Shown piece by piece: positions 15,994-23,901 of a DNA stretch of 58,734 nucleotides. The DNA is from Vibrio aestuarianus (GTDB lineage Bacteria > Pseudomonadota > Gammaproteobacteria > Enterobacterales > Vibrionaceae). The stretch covers positions 1 to 58,734 of the forward strand of contig NZ_JAAZTU010000029.1 in NCBI RefSeq assembly GCF_012395185.1. The letters run 5' to 3'. The position numbers and the translations under genes were made by a program. Positions within the stretch are counted from its first letter, which is position 1; each line of letters starts with the position of its first letter. The notes beneath the pieces are model-generated. The model made no database searches and was not told the origin of the DNA. It worked only from the letters and a program-made list of their open reading frames with translations.

Positions 15994-17367
15994 ATGGAGA
16001 TAAATAAAGTCAGCCGTATTTCAACAATTATTATGGTTAGCTCGCTTTGCTTAGGGATCGCCCTACTTTGGTTATATATTCCTAACCCAGCAGTTCCTAT
16101 TGCCATTTCCTTACTGCCGTTTGCTATTTTGTTCGTAATTAACCAGACTTTCTGGTTAGTAACCTTATTTGTGGTGTTTTCTTTCTTTCGCTTGCATGAA
16201 GCGTTTCCCATTTTATTTGCACTAAAAATCCCACTCCTTCTTTCACTTGGCGCGTTATCAGCCCTACTTTGGCACACCTTAATAAGCCGAGACTTAAAAG
16301 TCTATTGGCACCACTCATTAACTTTCTTAACGATATTCTGGGTATTGGTTATCATCGGTATTGCATTTGCCTCGAATCGTGGAGAAGCTCTGGCGAATTT
16401 TAAAAGTATTTATTGGAAGATCATTGTTATGACACTTGCCATCGTTTGGCTGGTGAACACTTCACAGAACCTAGGACGAATTTCACTGTTAATTACGTTA
16501 TCTGGCATGTTGATTGCCATGGTGGCGATCAGCAATTCTATTAATCAAATAGGGCTAGTGGAAGGAACTCGTGTCACCATTGGCCGTGAATTAGGCTCTA
16601 TGCTGGGAGATCCTAATGATCTAGCACTAGTGCTGATGTTTCCATTGGCTTTTTCCATTAGTTTAACAACGACTCAAGGTATTCATGGTTTCGTTCGTTT
16701 TATTGGTCTTGTTGCCACCGTTTTATTAATAGCAGCAGTGATTGCAACCCAAAGCCGCGGAGGATTACTCGGCGCTTTAGCAGTGATTGGTATTTATGCC
16801 TTTAAATTAATTCGATCCAAAGTGCTTTTGCTTAGTATCGGCGCTGTTGGCGCTTTGGTGATGTACTATGCGGCAGGTATTTCAGATCGAGCTTCCGGCG
16901 GCGCTGCTGAGGCTGGAATTGATGCTTCGGCAATGGGCCGTTTATATGCATGGGAAGCTGCGTTTAAAATGGCATTAGATAGACCTTTGACTGGCGTTGG
17001 TTTAAACAATTTTTACTCAAACTATTTTTTTTACAGCCCACATTGGGATGGCTTGAATCATGCTGTACATAGCACCTGGTTTGGCGTACTGGCTGAAACC
17101 GGTTTTCTTGGACTGGCGGTTTTTATCCTATTTATCATTTCGCTTATTGTAACCGCCCGCAGAACACTAAAACACCTTGACCATCATCAATCTGTCGTTG
17201 CACCAAACCTCATCGCGGCCGCCAACGCCGTCTATGCTGGTTTAATGGGGACCATTGTCTCTGGAACCTTTTTAACCCAAGGTTTTAACTGGCCCATTTA
17301 CATTTTGGCCGCACTCACAGTTGCTGTTTCCTATATCGCTCAAAACGATTGTCAAAATGAGAATTAA
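15994..17367 (+). CDS. sypL: SypL-like O-antigen ligase/polymerase family protein
   Basis: This 457-residue polytopic membrane protein belongs to the O-antigen ligase/Wzy superfamily and would polymerise repeat units in the periplasm. The conserved large periplasmic segment carries ATQSRGG near residue 250 and a histidine in NHAVHSTWFGVLAETGFLGL, both characteristic of the family. The start at 15994 follows GGAAG; the frame continues 23 codons upstream into sypK without a ribosome-binding site. The last codons overlap a SypG-like binding site that probably serves sypM. Polymerase versus ligase cannot be told from sequence alone. Confidence 0.88.
   Translation: MEINKVSRISTIIMVSSLCLGIALLWLYIPNPAVPIAISLLPFAILFVINQTFWLVTLFVVFSFFRLHEAFPILFALKIPLLLSLGALSALLWHTLISRDLKVYWHHSLTFLTIFWVLVIIGIAFASNRGEALANFKSIYWKIIVMTLAIVWLVNTSQNLGRISLLITLSGMLIAMVAISNSINQIGLVEGTRVTIGRELGSMLGDPNDLALVLMFPLAFSISLTTTQGIHGFVRFIGLVATVLLIAAVIATQSRGGLLGALAVIGIYAFKLIRSKVLLLSIGAVGALVMYYAAGISDRASGGAAEAGIDASAMGRLYAWEAAFKMALDRPLTGVGLNNFYSNYFFYSPHWDGLNHAVHSTWFGVLAETGFLGLAVFILFIISLIVTARRTLKHLDHHQSVVAPNLIAAANAVYAGLMGTIVSGTFLTQGFNWPIYILAALTVAVSYIAQNDCQNEN
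17349..17363 (+). promoter_or_regulatory. SypG-like enhancer before sypM, inside the sypL 3' end
   Basis: TTGTCAAAATGAGAA differs from the SypG core TTCTCANNNTGMDWN at one position. Its reverse complement also fits apart from one base. It overlaps the last codons of sypL and lies about 60 bases before a -24-like TGGCAC. Confidence 0.6.
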
Positions 17368-17422
17368 TCAGTTGATTATTTCAATTGATAACTATCCATT
17401 TGATTTTTAATACATTATTTTA

Positions 17423-17438
17423 TGGCACATAACATGAA
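17423..17438 (+). promoter_or_regulatory. Sigma-54-like promoter before sypM (weak -12)
   Basis: TGGCACATAACATGAA has a perfect -24 box, but -12 reads TGAA instead of TGC, losing the conserved C. The flank TATGGCACAT is the same as in the sypA promoter. The position and the enhancer 5' of it support a role, probably with reduced strength. Confidence 0.5.
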
Positions 17439-17486
17439 CTATTAAAAGAAAAAGACTTCGTTATTTTTCAAAATAGGACATTGTTT

Positions 17487-18197
17487 ATGCTGGCATCTAG
17501 AGTTCATCAATTCAAAATTTGGTTGCAATATCACCCAAATACTTCATTGCGTTCTATTTTCTTTTTATTGAAAAAGATGCGCTCGTTTGAAATCCCATTC
17601 CCGCAAATATGGAATAAAGCGTTGTACTTCTTTCTAACGCTGATCCGCACATTTATTAGCAATTTGTCTCGCTTATTGTTTTATACCCCAGCATTTAGAG
17701 GTAGAACATCTCAAAGTGGGCAACGCTTGTATTTGTATGGCGGGCTCCCTTTTATTAGTGGTCCTTTACACATTCAACTCGGCGACGACTGTCGTATCTC
17801 TGGGCAGACTACATTTAGCGGGCGCACTGCTTCACAAAACCCACAACTATTGGTTGGGAATAATGTTGATATCGGTTGGCAAACCACAATTGCGGTGGGT
17901 AATAAAGTTGTAATTAGCGACAACGTTCGAATAGCCGGTAAAGGATTTCTATGTGGTTATTCTGGCCATCCACTGGATGCGAAACGTCGCGCTTTAGGTG
18001 AAGCCGATGATCTCAACCAAGTCGGTGACATTATTTTAGAAAAGGATGTCTGGTTGGGTACCAATGTCACCGTAAAAAGTGGTGTCACCATAGGTCAAGG
18101 CAGTGTCATCGCCGCTGGCAGTGTTGTAACAAAAAGTATTCCGCCTTTTGTTATTGCCGCAGGAAATCCTGCGCAAGTGATAAAAACCCTCAAGTAA
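17487..18197 (+). CDS. sypM: SypM-like hexapeptide-repeat acetyltransferase
   Basis: This 236-residue acyltransferase has a left-handed beta-helix C-terminal half. Hexapeptide repeats run from about residue 95 to the end, including VWLGTNVTVKSGVTIGQG and VIAAGSVVTKSIPPFVIAAG. It would O- or N-acetylate a sugar of the polysaccharide using acetyl-CoA. Residues 1-85 form a helical, partly hydrophobic lead that may touch the membrane. The ATG at 17487 is eight bases after AGGA; a TTG two codons earlier is less likely. It heads the third syp operon (sypMNO). Confidence 0.88.
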   Translation: MLASRVHQFKIWLQYHPNTSLRSIFFLLKKMRSFEIPFPQIWNKALYFFLTLIRTFISNLSRLLFYTPAFRGRTSQSGQRLYLYGGLPFISGPLHIQLGDDCRISGQTTFSGRTASQNPQLLVGNNVDIGWQTTIAVGNKVVISDNVRIAGKGFLCGYSGHPLDAKRRALGEADDLNQVGDIILEKDVWLGTNVTVKSGVTIGQGSVIAAGSVVTKSIPPFVIAAGNPAQVIKTLK

Positions 18198-18208
18198 GGA
18201 GACATCGT

Positions 18209-19327
18209 ATGCGTGATCTAATTGTATTTGGTGAAGATTGGGGTGGCCTACCCTCAAGTACTCAACACTTGGTTGGTCGTTTGGCACAAGATCGTCAAGT
18301 GGTATGGGTTAACTCGATTGGCTTACGTCAACCAGCGCTTACATGGCGGGATTCAACGCGCGCTGTGCAAAAAATACTAGGTAAAGCTAAAACTGGCTAT
18401 AACCACTCAGCTAAACAAACTGAGTTAAATTCAATCAAAGTCGTTAATTTACGCACAATACCAGCGCCAAAAAGTGCGATAGCACGCCGTATTGCAAGGG
18501 ATGTCATGCTACACCAACTGCATCCTATCCTAGAAAAAATGTCGCTTAGCTCGCCGATTTTATGGAGCTCGTTACCAACCGCTGCCGATCTTTGCGGGCA
18601 TTTGAATGAATCGGCGGTGGTGTATTATTGTGGGGATGACTTTTCTGCCTTAGCGGGGGTTGATCATCGTGTGGTTACAATGCATGAACGATGCCTTGCT
18701 GAAAAAGCGAATTTAATTTTCGCCGCCAGTGAAAATATCAAAGCTAAATTTCCAGCGTGTAAAACACAACTTCTTCCTCATGGCGTTGATACTCAGCTTT
18801 TTTCAACTCCGTCACCACGTGCTAGCGACCTACCGAACAATGGCAAGCCTATCGCAGGTTTTTATGGCAGCTTATCTCAATGGCTTGATTACGATTTAAT
18901 TCATCACATTGCGTGCAACTTACCCAACTGGGAATTTGTGTTCATCGGTCCTATAGAATTATCGTCGTGCCAATTACCTAAGTTACCTAACGTGCATTAC
19001 CTTGGCCCTAAAGCGCATTATTTACTGCCTAGTTACAGCCAACACTGGAATGTAAGCTTACTGCCCTTCAAAGCAAACCAGCAGATCCAAGCCTGTAGTC
19101 CGTTAAAGTTAATGGAGTACTTAGCTGCAGGCAGTGCGATTGTCACAACTGATTTTCCGGCATTGAAGCCATACCGTAAGCACGTAAATATTGCTCAAAA
19201 TAGTGAAGAAATGGTCAGTATGCTGCATCTTGCTTGCCAGCAACCAAAACTTCCCCGAGATATCGTGACTCAAGAGAGTTGGGATAGCCGCAGTCAATTC
19301 GTCAATTGGATGTTGGAGCTATTATGA
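18209..19327 (+). CDS. sypN: SypN-like glycosyltransferase
   Basis: This 372-residue GT-B glycosyltransferase begins with FGEDWGGLPSSTQHL, a loop seen in glycosyltransferases that act early on the acceptor. The donor domain contains PIAGFYGSLSQWLDYDL and the CSPLKLMEYLAAGSAIV segment, which corresponds to the nucleotide-sugar-binding motif. It would add a sugar to the syp repeat unit. AAGGAG precedes the ATG. The TGA overlaps the sypO start (ATGA), so the two are translationally coupled. The specificity is unknown. Confidence 0.87.
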   Translation: MRDLIVFGEDWGGLPSSTQHLVGRLAQDRQVVWVNSIGLRQPALTWRDSTRAVQKILGKAKTGYNHSAKQTELNSIKVVNLRTIPAPKSAIARRIARDVMLHQLHPILEKMSLSSPILWSSLPTAADLCGHLNESAVVYYCGDDFSALAGVDHRVVTMHERCLAEKANLIFAASENIKAKFPACKTQLLPHGVDTQLFSTPSPRASDLPNNGKPIAGFYGSLSQWLDYDLIHHIACNLPNWEFVFIGPIELSSCQLPKLPNVHYLGPKAHYLLPSYSQHWNVSLLPFKANQQIQACSPLKLMEYLAAGSAIVTTDFPALKPYRKHVNIAQNSEEMVSMLHLACQQPKLPRDIVTQESWDSRSQFVNWMLELL

Positions 19328-20751
19328 ATCAACTAAAATTACGTCTATTGGTGATTCTTTGCGGGGCATGGCGCAGACGCTATTTAATTGCACTGCCAAT
19401 GCTTATTTTACCTGTAGTTGGCTTACTCGTCTCCTACCTCACTCCGCTAAAATACCAATCACATACTAGTATGTTGATCCAAGAAACCGCCAAAATGAAT
19501 CCTTTTTTGGAAGATATCGCAGTATCAACCATGCTCAATGATCGCATGAGCGCACTCAGCACTCTCTTGAAGAGTCGCCATGTTCTATTTTCAGTTGCTC
19601 AGGAGCTTGAATTGGTCAATGACACGATGTCGGGTAGCGAGATAGAAAGAGCCATCAACAAATTATCCAACAACCTTTCAATCAGCATGCTTGGCAAAGA
19701 TTTTATTAAAATTGAGTTACAAGGTTCATCCCCTAAAGGCATGAAAGAGACGTTGCAAGCCGTGAGCGAACATTTTATTGACCAATTACTTGCACCTGAA
19801 CGCTCATCAATTCGAGACTCAAGCGATTTTTTAACCATGCATATTGAAAAACGTAGGGCTGAGTTGGATGTTGCAGAAAATGCGCTCGCTATTTATAACA
19901 ACCAAAACTCATCCGTTTCACCGGAAATGCAAACGCAAAGTTTAAATCGGCTTGCGGCTTTAAAACAATCATTGTCAGAAAAGGAGGCTGAGTTATCCGG
20001 CGTTAAAAAAGGACTAGGTAGCTTGGATGAACAGCTTTCAAAAACCAATCCGGTGATCGGTAAAATTGAAGATAAAATAATTCAAATACGCAGTGATTTA
20101 GCATTGCTTCAATCAAAATACACCGACTCTCATAGTTTGGTGCAAGCTAAAAAACGCGAATTATCGCGTTTAGAGTTAGAAAGAACGACCATACTCGGAC
20201 AAGGGCACCCTAACTTGAATAGTGACCAGCTATGGGATATAGCCAGTAGTAATACATTGTCTGATTTAAATGAAGTTCAGCCATTACTCGTCACTCAACT
20301 GCAAGGCCTACAAAATGCACGTAGCCGTTATGAAGCGTTAAATGAGGAAACAAAAAGCTTACGCCAAATCATTTTCGAATTAGAGAACAAAGCTAATAAC
20401 TTTGGTGACAATGCCAAAGAATTATACCGTTTAAAACGCGATGTACAGATTAAGCGTCAGTTGTACGATGAGTTACTACAGCGCTATGAAATGGCGCAAC
20501 TAACCGGTTCTCTTGGTGTGTTTGAACAAAACAAACGGGTGAAAATCATCGATTTACCTTATACACCAAGCACACCATCCAATCTGCCTAGCATTTTGTT
20601 TGTGATAGCAGGCTTTATTGCTGGGATTGCATTAGGCTGTGGGCTTGCCACAGTAAGTGAATTGTTTGATACCAGCATTCGTCGTCGTGATGAATTGGAA
20701 AACCTCACCAAATCTCCCGTTCTTACCGTTATACCGAAAGTCTCTCTTTGA
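19324..20751 (+). CDS. sypO: SypO-like chain-length determinant (Wzz/GumC family)
   Basis: This 475-residue inner-membrane polysaccharide co-polymerase would set chain length and connect polymerisation to export through SypC. It has one N-terminal helix (about 18-40) followed by the Wzz domain. A long periplasmic coiled-coil part spans roughly 165-385, and a second helix preceded by the proline-rich YTPSTPSNLPS lies near the C-terminus. It carries no cytoplasmic kinase domain of its own, so the separate SypD would be its partner. The start at 19324 overlaps the sypN stop and follows GGAG; the frame's earlier codons belong to sypN. Confidence 0.9.
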   Translation: MNQLKLRLLVILCGAWRRRYLIALPMLILPVVGLLVSYLTPLKYQSHTSMLIQETAKMNPFLEDIAVSTMLNDRMSALSTLLKSRHVLFSVAQELELVNDTMSGSEIERAINKLSNNLSISMLGKDFIKIELQGSSPKGMKETLQAVSEHFIDQLLAPERSSIRDSSDFLTMHIEKRRAELDVAENALAIYNNQNSSVSPEMQTQSLNRLAALKQSLSEKEAELSGVKKGLGSLDEQLSKTNPVIGKIEDKIIQIRSDLALLQSKYTDSHSLVQAKKRELSRLELERTTILGQGHPNLNSDQLWDIASSNTLSDLNEVQPLLVTQLQGLQNARSRYEALNEETKSLRQIIFELENKANNFGDNAKELYRLKRDVQIKRQLYDELLQRYEMAQLTGSLGVFEQNKRVKIIDLPYTPSTPSNLPSILFVIAGFIAGIALGCGLATVSELFDTSIRRRDELENLTKSPVLTVIPKVSL

Positions 20752-20761
20752 TTTTGCAAAT

Positions 20762-20802
20762 CTAACGTTCAATTCGATTCTCAGATTGGAATTGAACGTT
20801 AG
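20762..20802. repeat. 14-bp perfect inverted repeat enclosing a SypG-like site
   Basis: CTAACGTTCAATTC (20762-20775) and GAATTGAACGTTAG (20789-20802) are perfect reverse complements around 13 bases. No T run follows, so it is unlikely to be a simple terminator. A SypG-like core begins in its loop. Confidence 0.85.
20778..20792 (+). promoter_or_regulatory. SypG-like enhancer upstream of sypP
   Basis: TTCTCAGATTGGAAT fits the SypG core with one mismatch (G for A/C after TG). It lies about 60 bases before the sypP sigma-54 element and overlaps the loop and right arm of the inverted repeat. Confidence 0.6.
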
Positions 20803-20851
20803 CCTCAACAAAAAAACCACCTAATGCATTGAAAAACAATGCCATTTTTAT

Positions 20852-20867
20852 TGGCATGCTTCATGCC
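20852..20867 (+). promoter_or_regulatory. Sigma-54 promoter of the sypP operon
   Basis: TGGCATGCTTCATGCC keeps GG and GC at exact -24/-12 spacing with one change in the TGGCAC box. It is 37 bases before the sypP start. Confidence 0.75.
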
Positions 20868-20904
20868 TTATTTACTTTAAACCTAGTCGTTAAAGGATGA
20901 CATG

Positions 20905-22005
20905 ATGAACAACCAGCAACCTTACCGTCGTAATGTTATACATGTAGTTCAGCATCTTGCTCCTGGTGGGCTTGAAAGCTTAACGCTCGATTTATTGAAT
21001 TTTGCAAACCCACAGACCAATACTCTCATCCTCAGTTTAGAAGGAAATAAAGAAGCAGCGATTAAGAACTGGCCGAAGCTTGAAGCCTTTAGCGACCGGT
21101 TATTATTTCTGGATAAAAAAAACGGTGTACACCTAGCTATGATTCCAGTCCTAGTTAATCTGTTTCGCTTTCTTAGAGTTGATGTGGTGCATACTCATCA
21201 TATTGGTCCATTAATTTATGCGGGTATTGCAGCCAAAATAGCAAAAGTTCAGGTTCGAATTCATACCGAACATGATGTTTGGCATTTAGAGAATAAAAAA
21301 CATTTCAACTTACAAAAATGGGTATTGAAGGCTGTCAAACCAATTCTTGTTGGGGACGCAAGTTATGTTGCTGACACATTAAGACAACGCTTTCATTATG
21401 CAAACACCATTACCGTTAAAAATGGTATCGACTGCGAAAAATTTAACTTAGGTTCAAAAAAACAAGCACGCAAACAACTTGGCTTAGATGCAGACACCAC
21501 CTTTATTGGTTGTGCTGGTCGCCTAGAAACAGTGAAAGGCCATGATTTAGCAATAAAATCATTAGCACTACTGCCGGATTCTGTTCACTTAGTCATTGCG
21601 GGGCAAGGTTCACAAAGGGATAAATTGCAAGCTCTAGCTAAACGTTGCGCTGTCACCTCTCGCGTTCATTTTCTTGGTTTAGTTGAAGACATGCCTATTT
21701 TTTATCAAGCCATCGACCTATTTTGTATGCCGTCACGCTGCGAAGGTTTTCCTCTTTCACCATTAGAGGCTCAGGCATGCGGAACATCCGCCGTGCTGAC
21801 CAATGTCGGCGCATCACGCGAAACGCTTTGCCCATTGTCTGGATTTATTGTCAAACCAAATCGAGTATTGGATCTCGCCATAGGCTTGAAGCAAGCTTTA
21901 GACTACCCCATATGCTTTAACCCAAGAACGTTTGTGCTCGCTCACAGCGATATTCGGCAAATGGTGAATTCGTATGAATCTTTAGCTACGGAGGCGTTAG
22001 CATGA
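20905..22005 (+). CDS. sypP: SypP-like glycosyltransferase (GT4)
   Basis: This 366-residue GT4 enzyme opens with VQHLAPGGLESLTLDLL and carries the donor-site core CAGRLETVKGHD, LVIAGQGSQRDKL and SRCEGFPLSPLEAQACG. It would transfer a sugar to the growing repeat unit. Two ATGs are adjacent; that at 20905 lies seven bases after AAAGGA and is preferred over 20902. The gene heads the fourth operon (sypPQR) and overlaps sypQ by four bases. The specificity is unknown, and the name is by position and family. Confidence 0.88.
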   Translation: MNNQQPYRRNVIHVVQHLAPGGLESLTLDLLNFANPQTNTLILSLEGNKEAAIKNWPKLEAFSDRLLFLDKKNGVHLAMIPVLVNLFRFLRVDVVHTHHIGPLIYAGIAAKIAKVQVRIHTEHDVWHLENKKHFNLQKWVLKAVKPILVGDASYVADTLRQRFHYANTITVKNGIDCEKFNLGSKKQARKQLGLDADTTFIGCAGRLETVKGHDLAIKSLALLPDSVHLVIAGQGSQRDKLQALAKRCAVTSRVHFLGLVEDMPIFYQAIDLFCMPSRCEGFPLSPLEAQACGTSAVLTNVGASRETLCPLSGFIVKPNRVLDLAIGLKQALDYPICFNPRTFVLAHSDIRQMVNSYESLATEALA

Positions 22006-23189
22006 TGGAACTTATCTTAATTGTTGTATGTATAACCTGTGGCGGTTTGATTATTTATCATCATGTTGGATATCCCTTGTTTCTCAAGTGGTACTCCAAA
22101 AGCCATCCAATCAAAACCGTCCCCAAAACACTAAGAGGTTACCGTCAAGCGCAAAATGACTCTTTACGCCCAAGTGTGACCGTTGTGGTCCCTGCCTTTA
22201 ATGAATCTCGCTGGATTGCTGAAAAAATTCGCAATCTCGCAGCTCTTGACTATCCCAAAAGCCAGCTGACCGTCATTATTGCCTGTGATGGTTGTACAGA
22301 TGATACTGTAGAAATAGCAGAACAAACCATACAAGAAGCTATTTGTAGTGATACCTATTTTGAGGTCCACAGCTATACGCTTAACCGCGGAAAAGTGGCG
22401 TTACTGAATGATGAAATGACGTATGTTCAATCTGAGATCACGGCTTTTAGTGATGTTAGTGCTTTAATCTCATTGGATGCTTTGCTCATTGCTGAGCAGC
22501 ACTTTATGAATCCAGATGTAGGTGTCGTGAATGCTCAATATCAGTTACTTGATCAAACCAACCAAGGTGAAACAAATTACTGGCGTTATCAAGGACAAGT
22601 CAAACTGAATGAAGCTTCACTAGGATCCACCCTTGGGGCTCATGGTGCGCTTTATCTCTTTCGAACCGCTTTATTCGAACCTTTATCTGAAAATACGATC
22701 AATGATGATTTTGTACTGCCTATGGAAATCATTCGTAAAGGATATCTCGCGCATTACGAACCCAATATGGTGGCCCTCGAACTTGAGCCAACCCAACAAG
22801 AGAGTGATTTCAAACGACGTTTACGTATTTCTGCCGGTAACATGCAACAAATGATTCACTTATTTGAATTGTTTAGCCCACGATATAAAGGTGTTGCTTT
22901 TGCCTTCTTTTCAGGGAAAGGATTGCGTTTAGCAACCCCATACTTGATGCTGATTTGCTTCAGTTGCTCACTTGTACTCATGCATAATTTTTTATTCATG
23001 ATTCTGTTATTACTACAAATATTTGCCTATAGCCTAGGGGCATTAGGCGTGCTATTCCCACGACTATTTAGCTACAAAATTTGCCAATTAGTGACATATA
23101 TCGTTGCGGGCCATTATGCCAATTTTATCGGTGGGCTACGCTACCTACTTGGGTTGGAAAATGGCCGTTGGGCTCGAGTCAATCGTTAA
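22002..23189 (+). CDS. sypQ: SypQ-like membrane glycosyltransferase (GT2)
   Basis: This 395-residue GT2-family processive-type transferase has an N-terminal membrane helix, then the GT-A domain. VTVVVPAFNESRWI opens the domain and IIACDGCTDDT carries its first acidic motif. AFSDVSALI is the DxD-like site, and DDF plus a basic RRLRISAGN segment mark the acceptor region. A cluster of hydrophobic helices follows at about 305-365. In V. fischeri SypQ is similar to PgaC-type polysaccharide synthases. GGAGG precedes the first of two ATGs. The stop is ten bases before the sypR start. Confidence 0.9.
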   Translation: MMELILIVVCITCGGLIIYHHVGYPLFLKWYSKSHPIKTVPKTLRGYRQAQNDSLRPSVTVVVPAFNESRWIAEKIRNLAALDYPKSQLTVIIACDGCTDDTVEIAEQTIQEAICSDTYFEVHSYTLNRGKVALLNDEMTYVQSEITAFSDVSALISLDALLIAEQHFMNPDVGVVNAQYQLLDQTNQGETNYWRYQGQVKLNEASLGSTLGAHGALYLFRTALFEPLSENTINDDFVLPMEIIRKGYLAHYEPNMVALELEPTQQESDFKRRLRISAGNMQQMIHLFELFSPRYKGVAFAFFSGKGLRLATPYLMLICFSCSLVLMHNFLFMILLLLQIFAYSLGALGVLFPRLFSYKICQLVTYIVAGHYANFIGGLRYLLGLENGRWARVNR

Positions 23190-23199
23190 GGAGATGATG

Positions 23200-23841
23200 A
23201 TGAAAACTCGCAAACTTACTCGCTTATCCGTTTATGCAACCAAGCGCGGCTTTGATTTTATCGGTGCTGCACTTGGTCTGCTATTACTACTACCCATTTT
23301 ACCGTTTATTGCATTAGCGATTAAAACCACATCATCAGGACCTGTTTTATATCGCCAATTGCGAGTGGGTAAATCAACCCCTGAAAAAATGGCGTTCTTT
23401 GAAATCATCAAATTTCGTACCATGTATGAAGATGCTGAAACCCGCTCTGGCGCTGTGTGGGCAACCGAAAATGATCCTCGTATTACACCTGTTGGTCGTT
23501 TTTTGAGAAAAACTCGTTTGGATGAAATTCCACAACTATTTAATGTATTAAAAGGCGAAATGTCTTTGATCGGACCACGCCCAGAAAGACCCGGTTTCTA
23601 TCAAAAACTCGAGCAAGCCATTCCCTATTTTGCAGATCGAACTTATGGAGTATTACCTGGAATTACTGGCCTTGCCCAAGTTAATCAAGGTTACGATACC
23701 TGCATCGATGACGTTCGACGCAAAGTCGGTTTTGACCATAGTTATGCGTTATCCATGAATTCATTAGGTGGATGGCTGAGTATGGATTTAAGTATCCTCA
23801 CTAAAACCTTGATAGTGATGATCGACGGTAGAGGACGTTAA
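23200..23841 (+). CDS. sypR: SypR-like initiating sugar transferase
   Basis: This 213-residue bacterial sugar transferase is of the short WcaJ/PglC type. It moves a sugar-1-phosphate onto undecaprenyl phosphate to start the repeat unit. A membrane-dipping helix near the N-terminus is followed by the catalytic core with KFRTMYEDAE, NDPRITPVGRFLRKTRLDE, LPQ-type QLFNVLKGEMSLIGPRPERP and LPGITGLAQV. The open frame runs back to 23104 inside sypQ. AAGGAG at 23188-23193 supports the third of three consecutive ATGs. It is the last gene of the locus and is followed by a strong terminator. Confidence 0.92.
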   Translation: MKTRKLTRLSVYATKRGFDFIGAALGLLLLLPILPFIALAIKTTSSGPVLYRQLRVGKSTPEKMAFFEIIKFRTMYEDAETRSGAVWATENDPRITPVGRFLRKTRLDEIPQLFNVLKGEMSLIGPRPERPGFYQKLEQAIPYFADRTYGVLPGITGLAQVNQGYDTCIDDVRRKVGFDHSYALSMNSLGGWLSMDLSILTKTLIVMIDGRGR

Positions 23842-23846
23842 GCAAT

Positions 23847-23874
23847 AAAAAGGTGCGAGAACCGCACCTTTTTT
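23847..23874. terminator. Bidirectional terminator between sypR and iutA
   Basis: The stem AAAAAGGTGCG pairs with CGCACCTTTTT around AGAAC, with a T run on both strands. It serves the convergent sypPQR and iutA transcripts and marks the syp/aerobactin boundary. Confidence 0.92.
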
Positions 23875-23901
23875 ATTACATATAGTTAAAGGAGTGAATT
23901 A

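Noticed and set aside
20762..20802. Rho-independent terminator of sypMNO
   Set aside because: The stem is long, but no T run follows it on either strand.
23104..23199. Longer N-terminus for SypR
   Set aside because: The extra 32 codons lie in sypQ, and AAGGAG directly precedes the ATG cluster ending at 23200.
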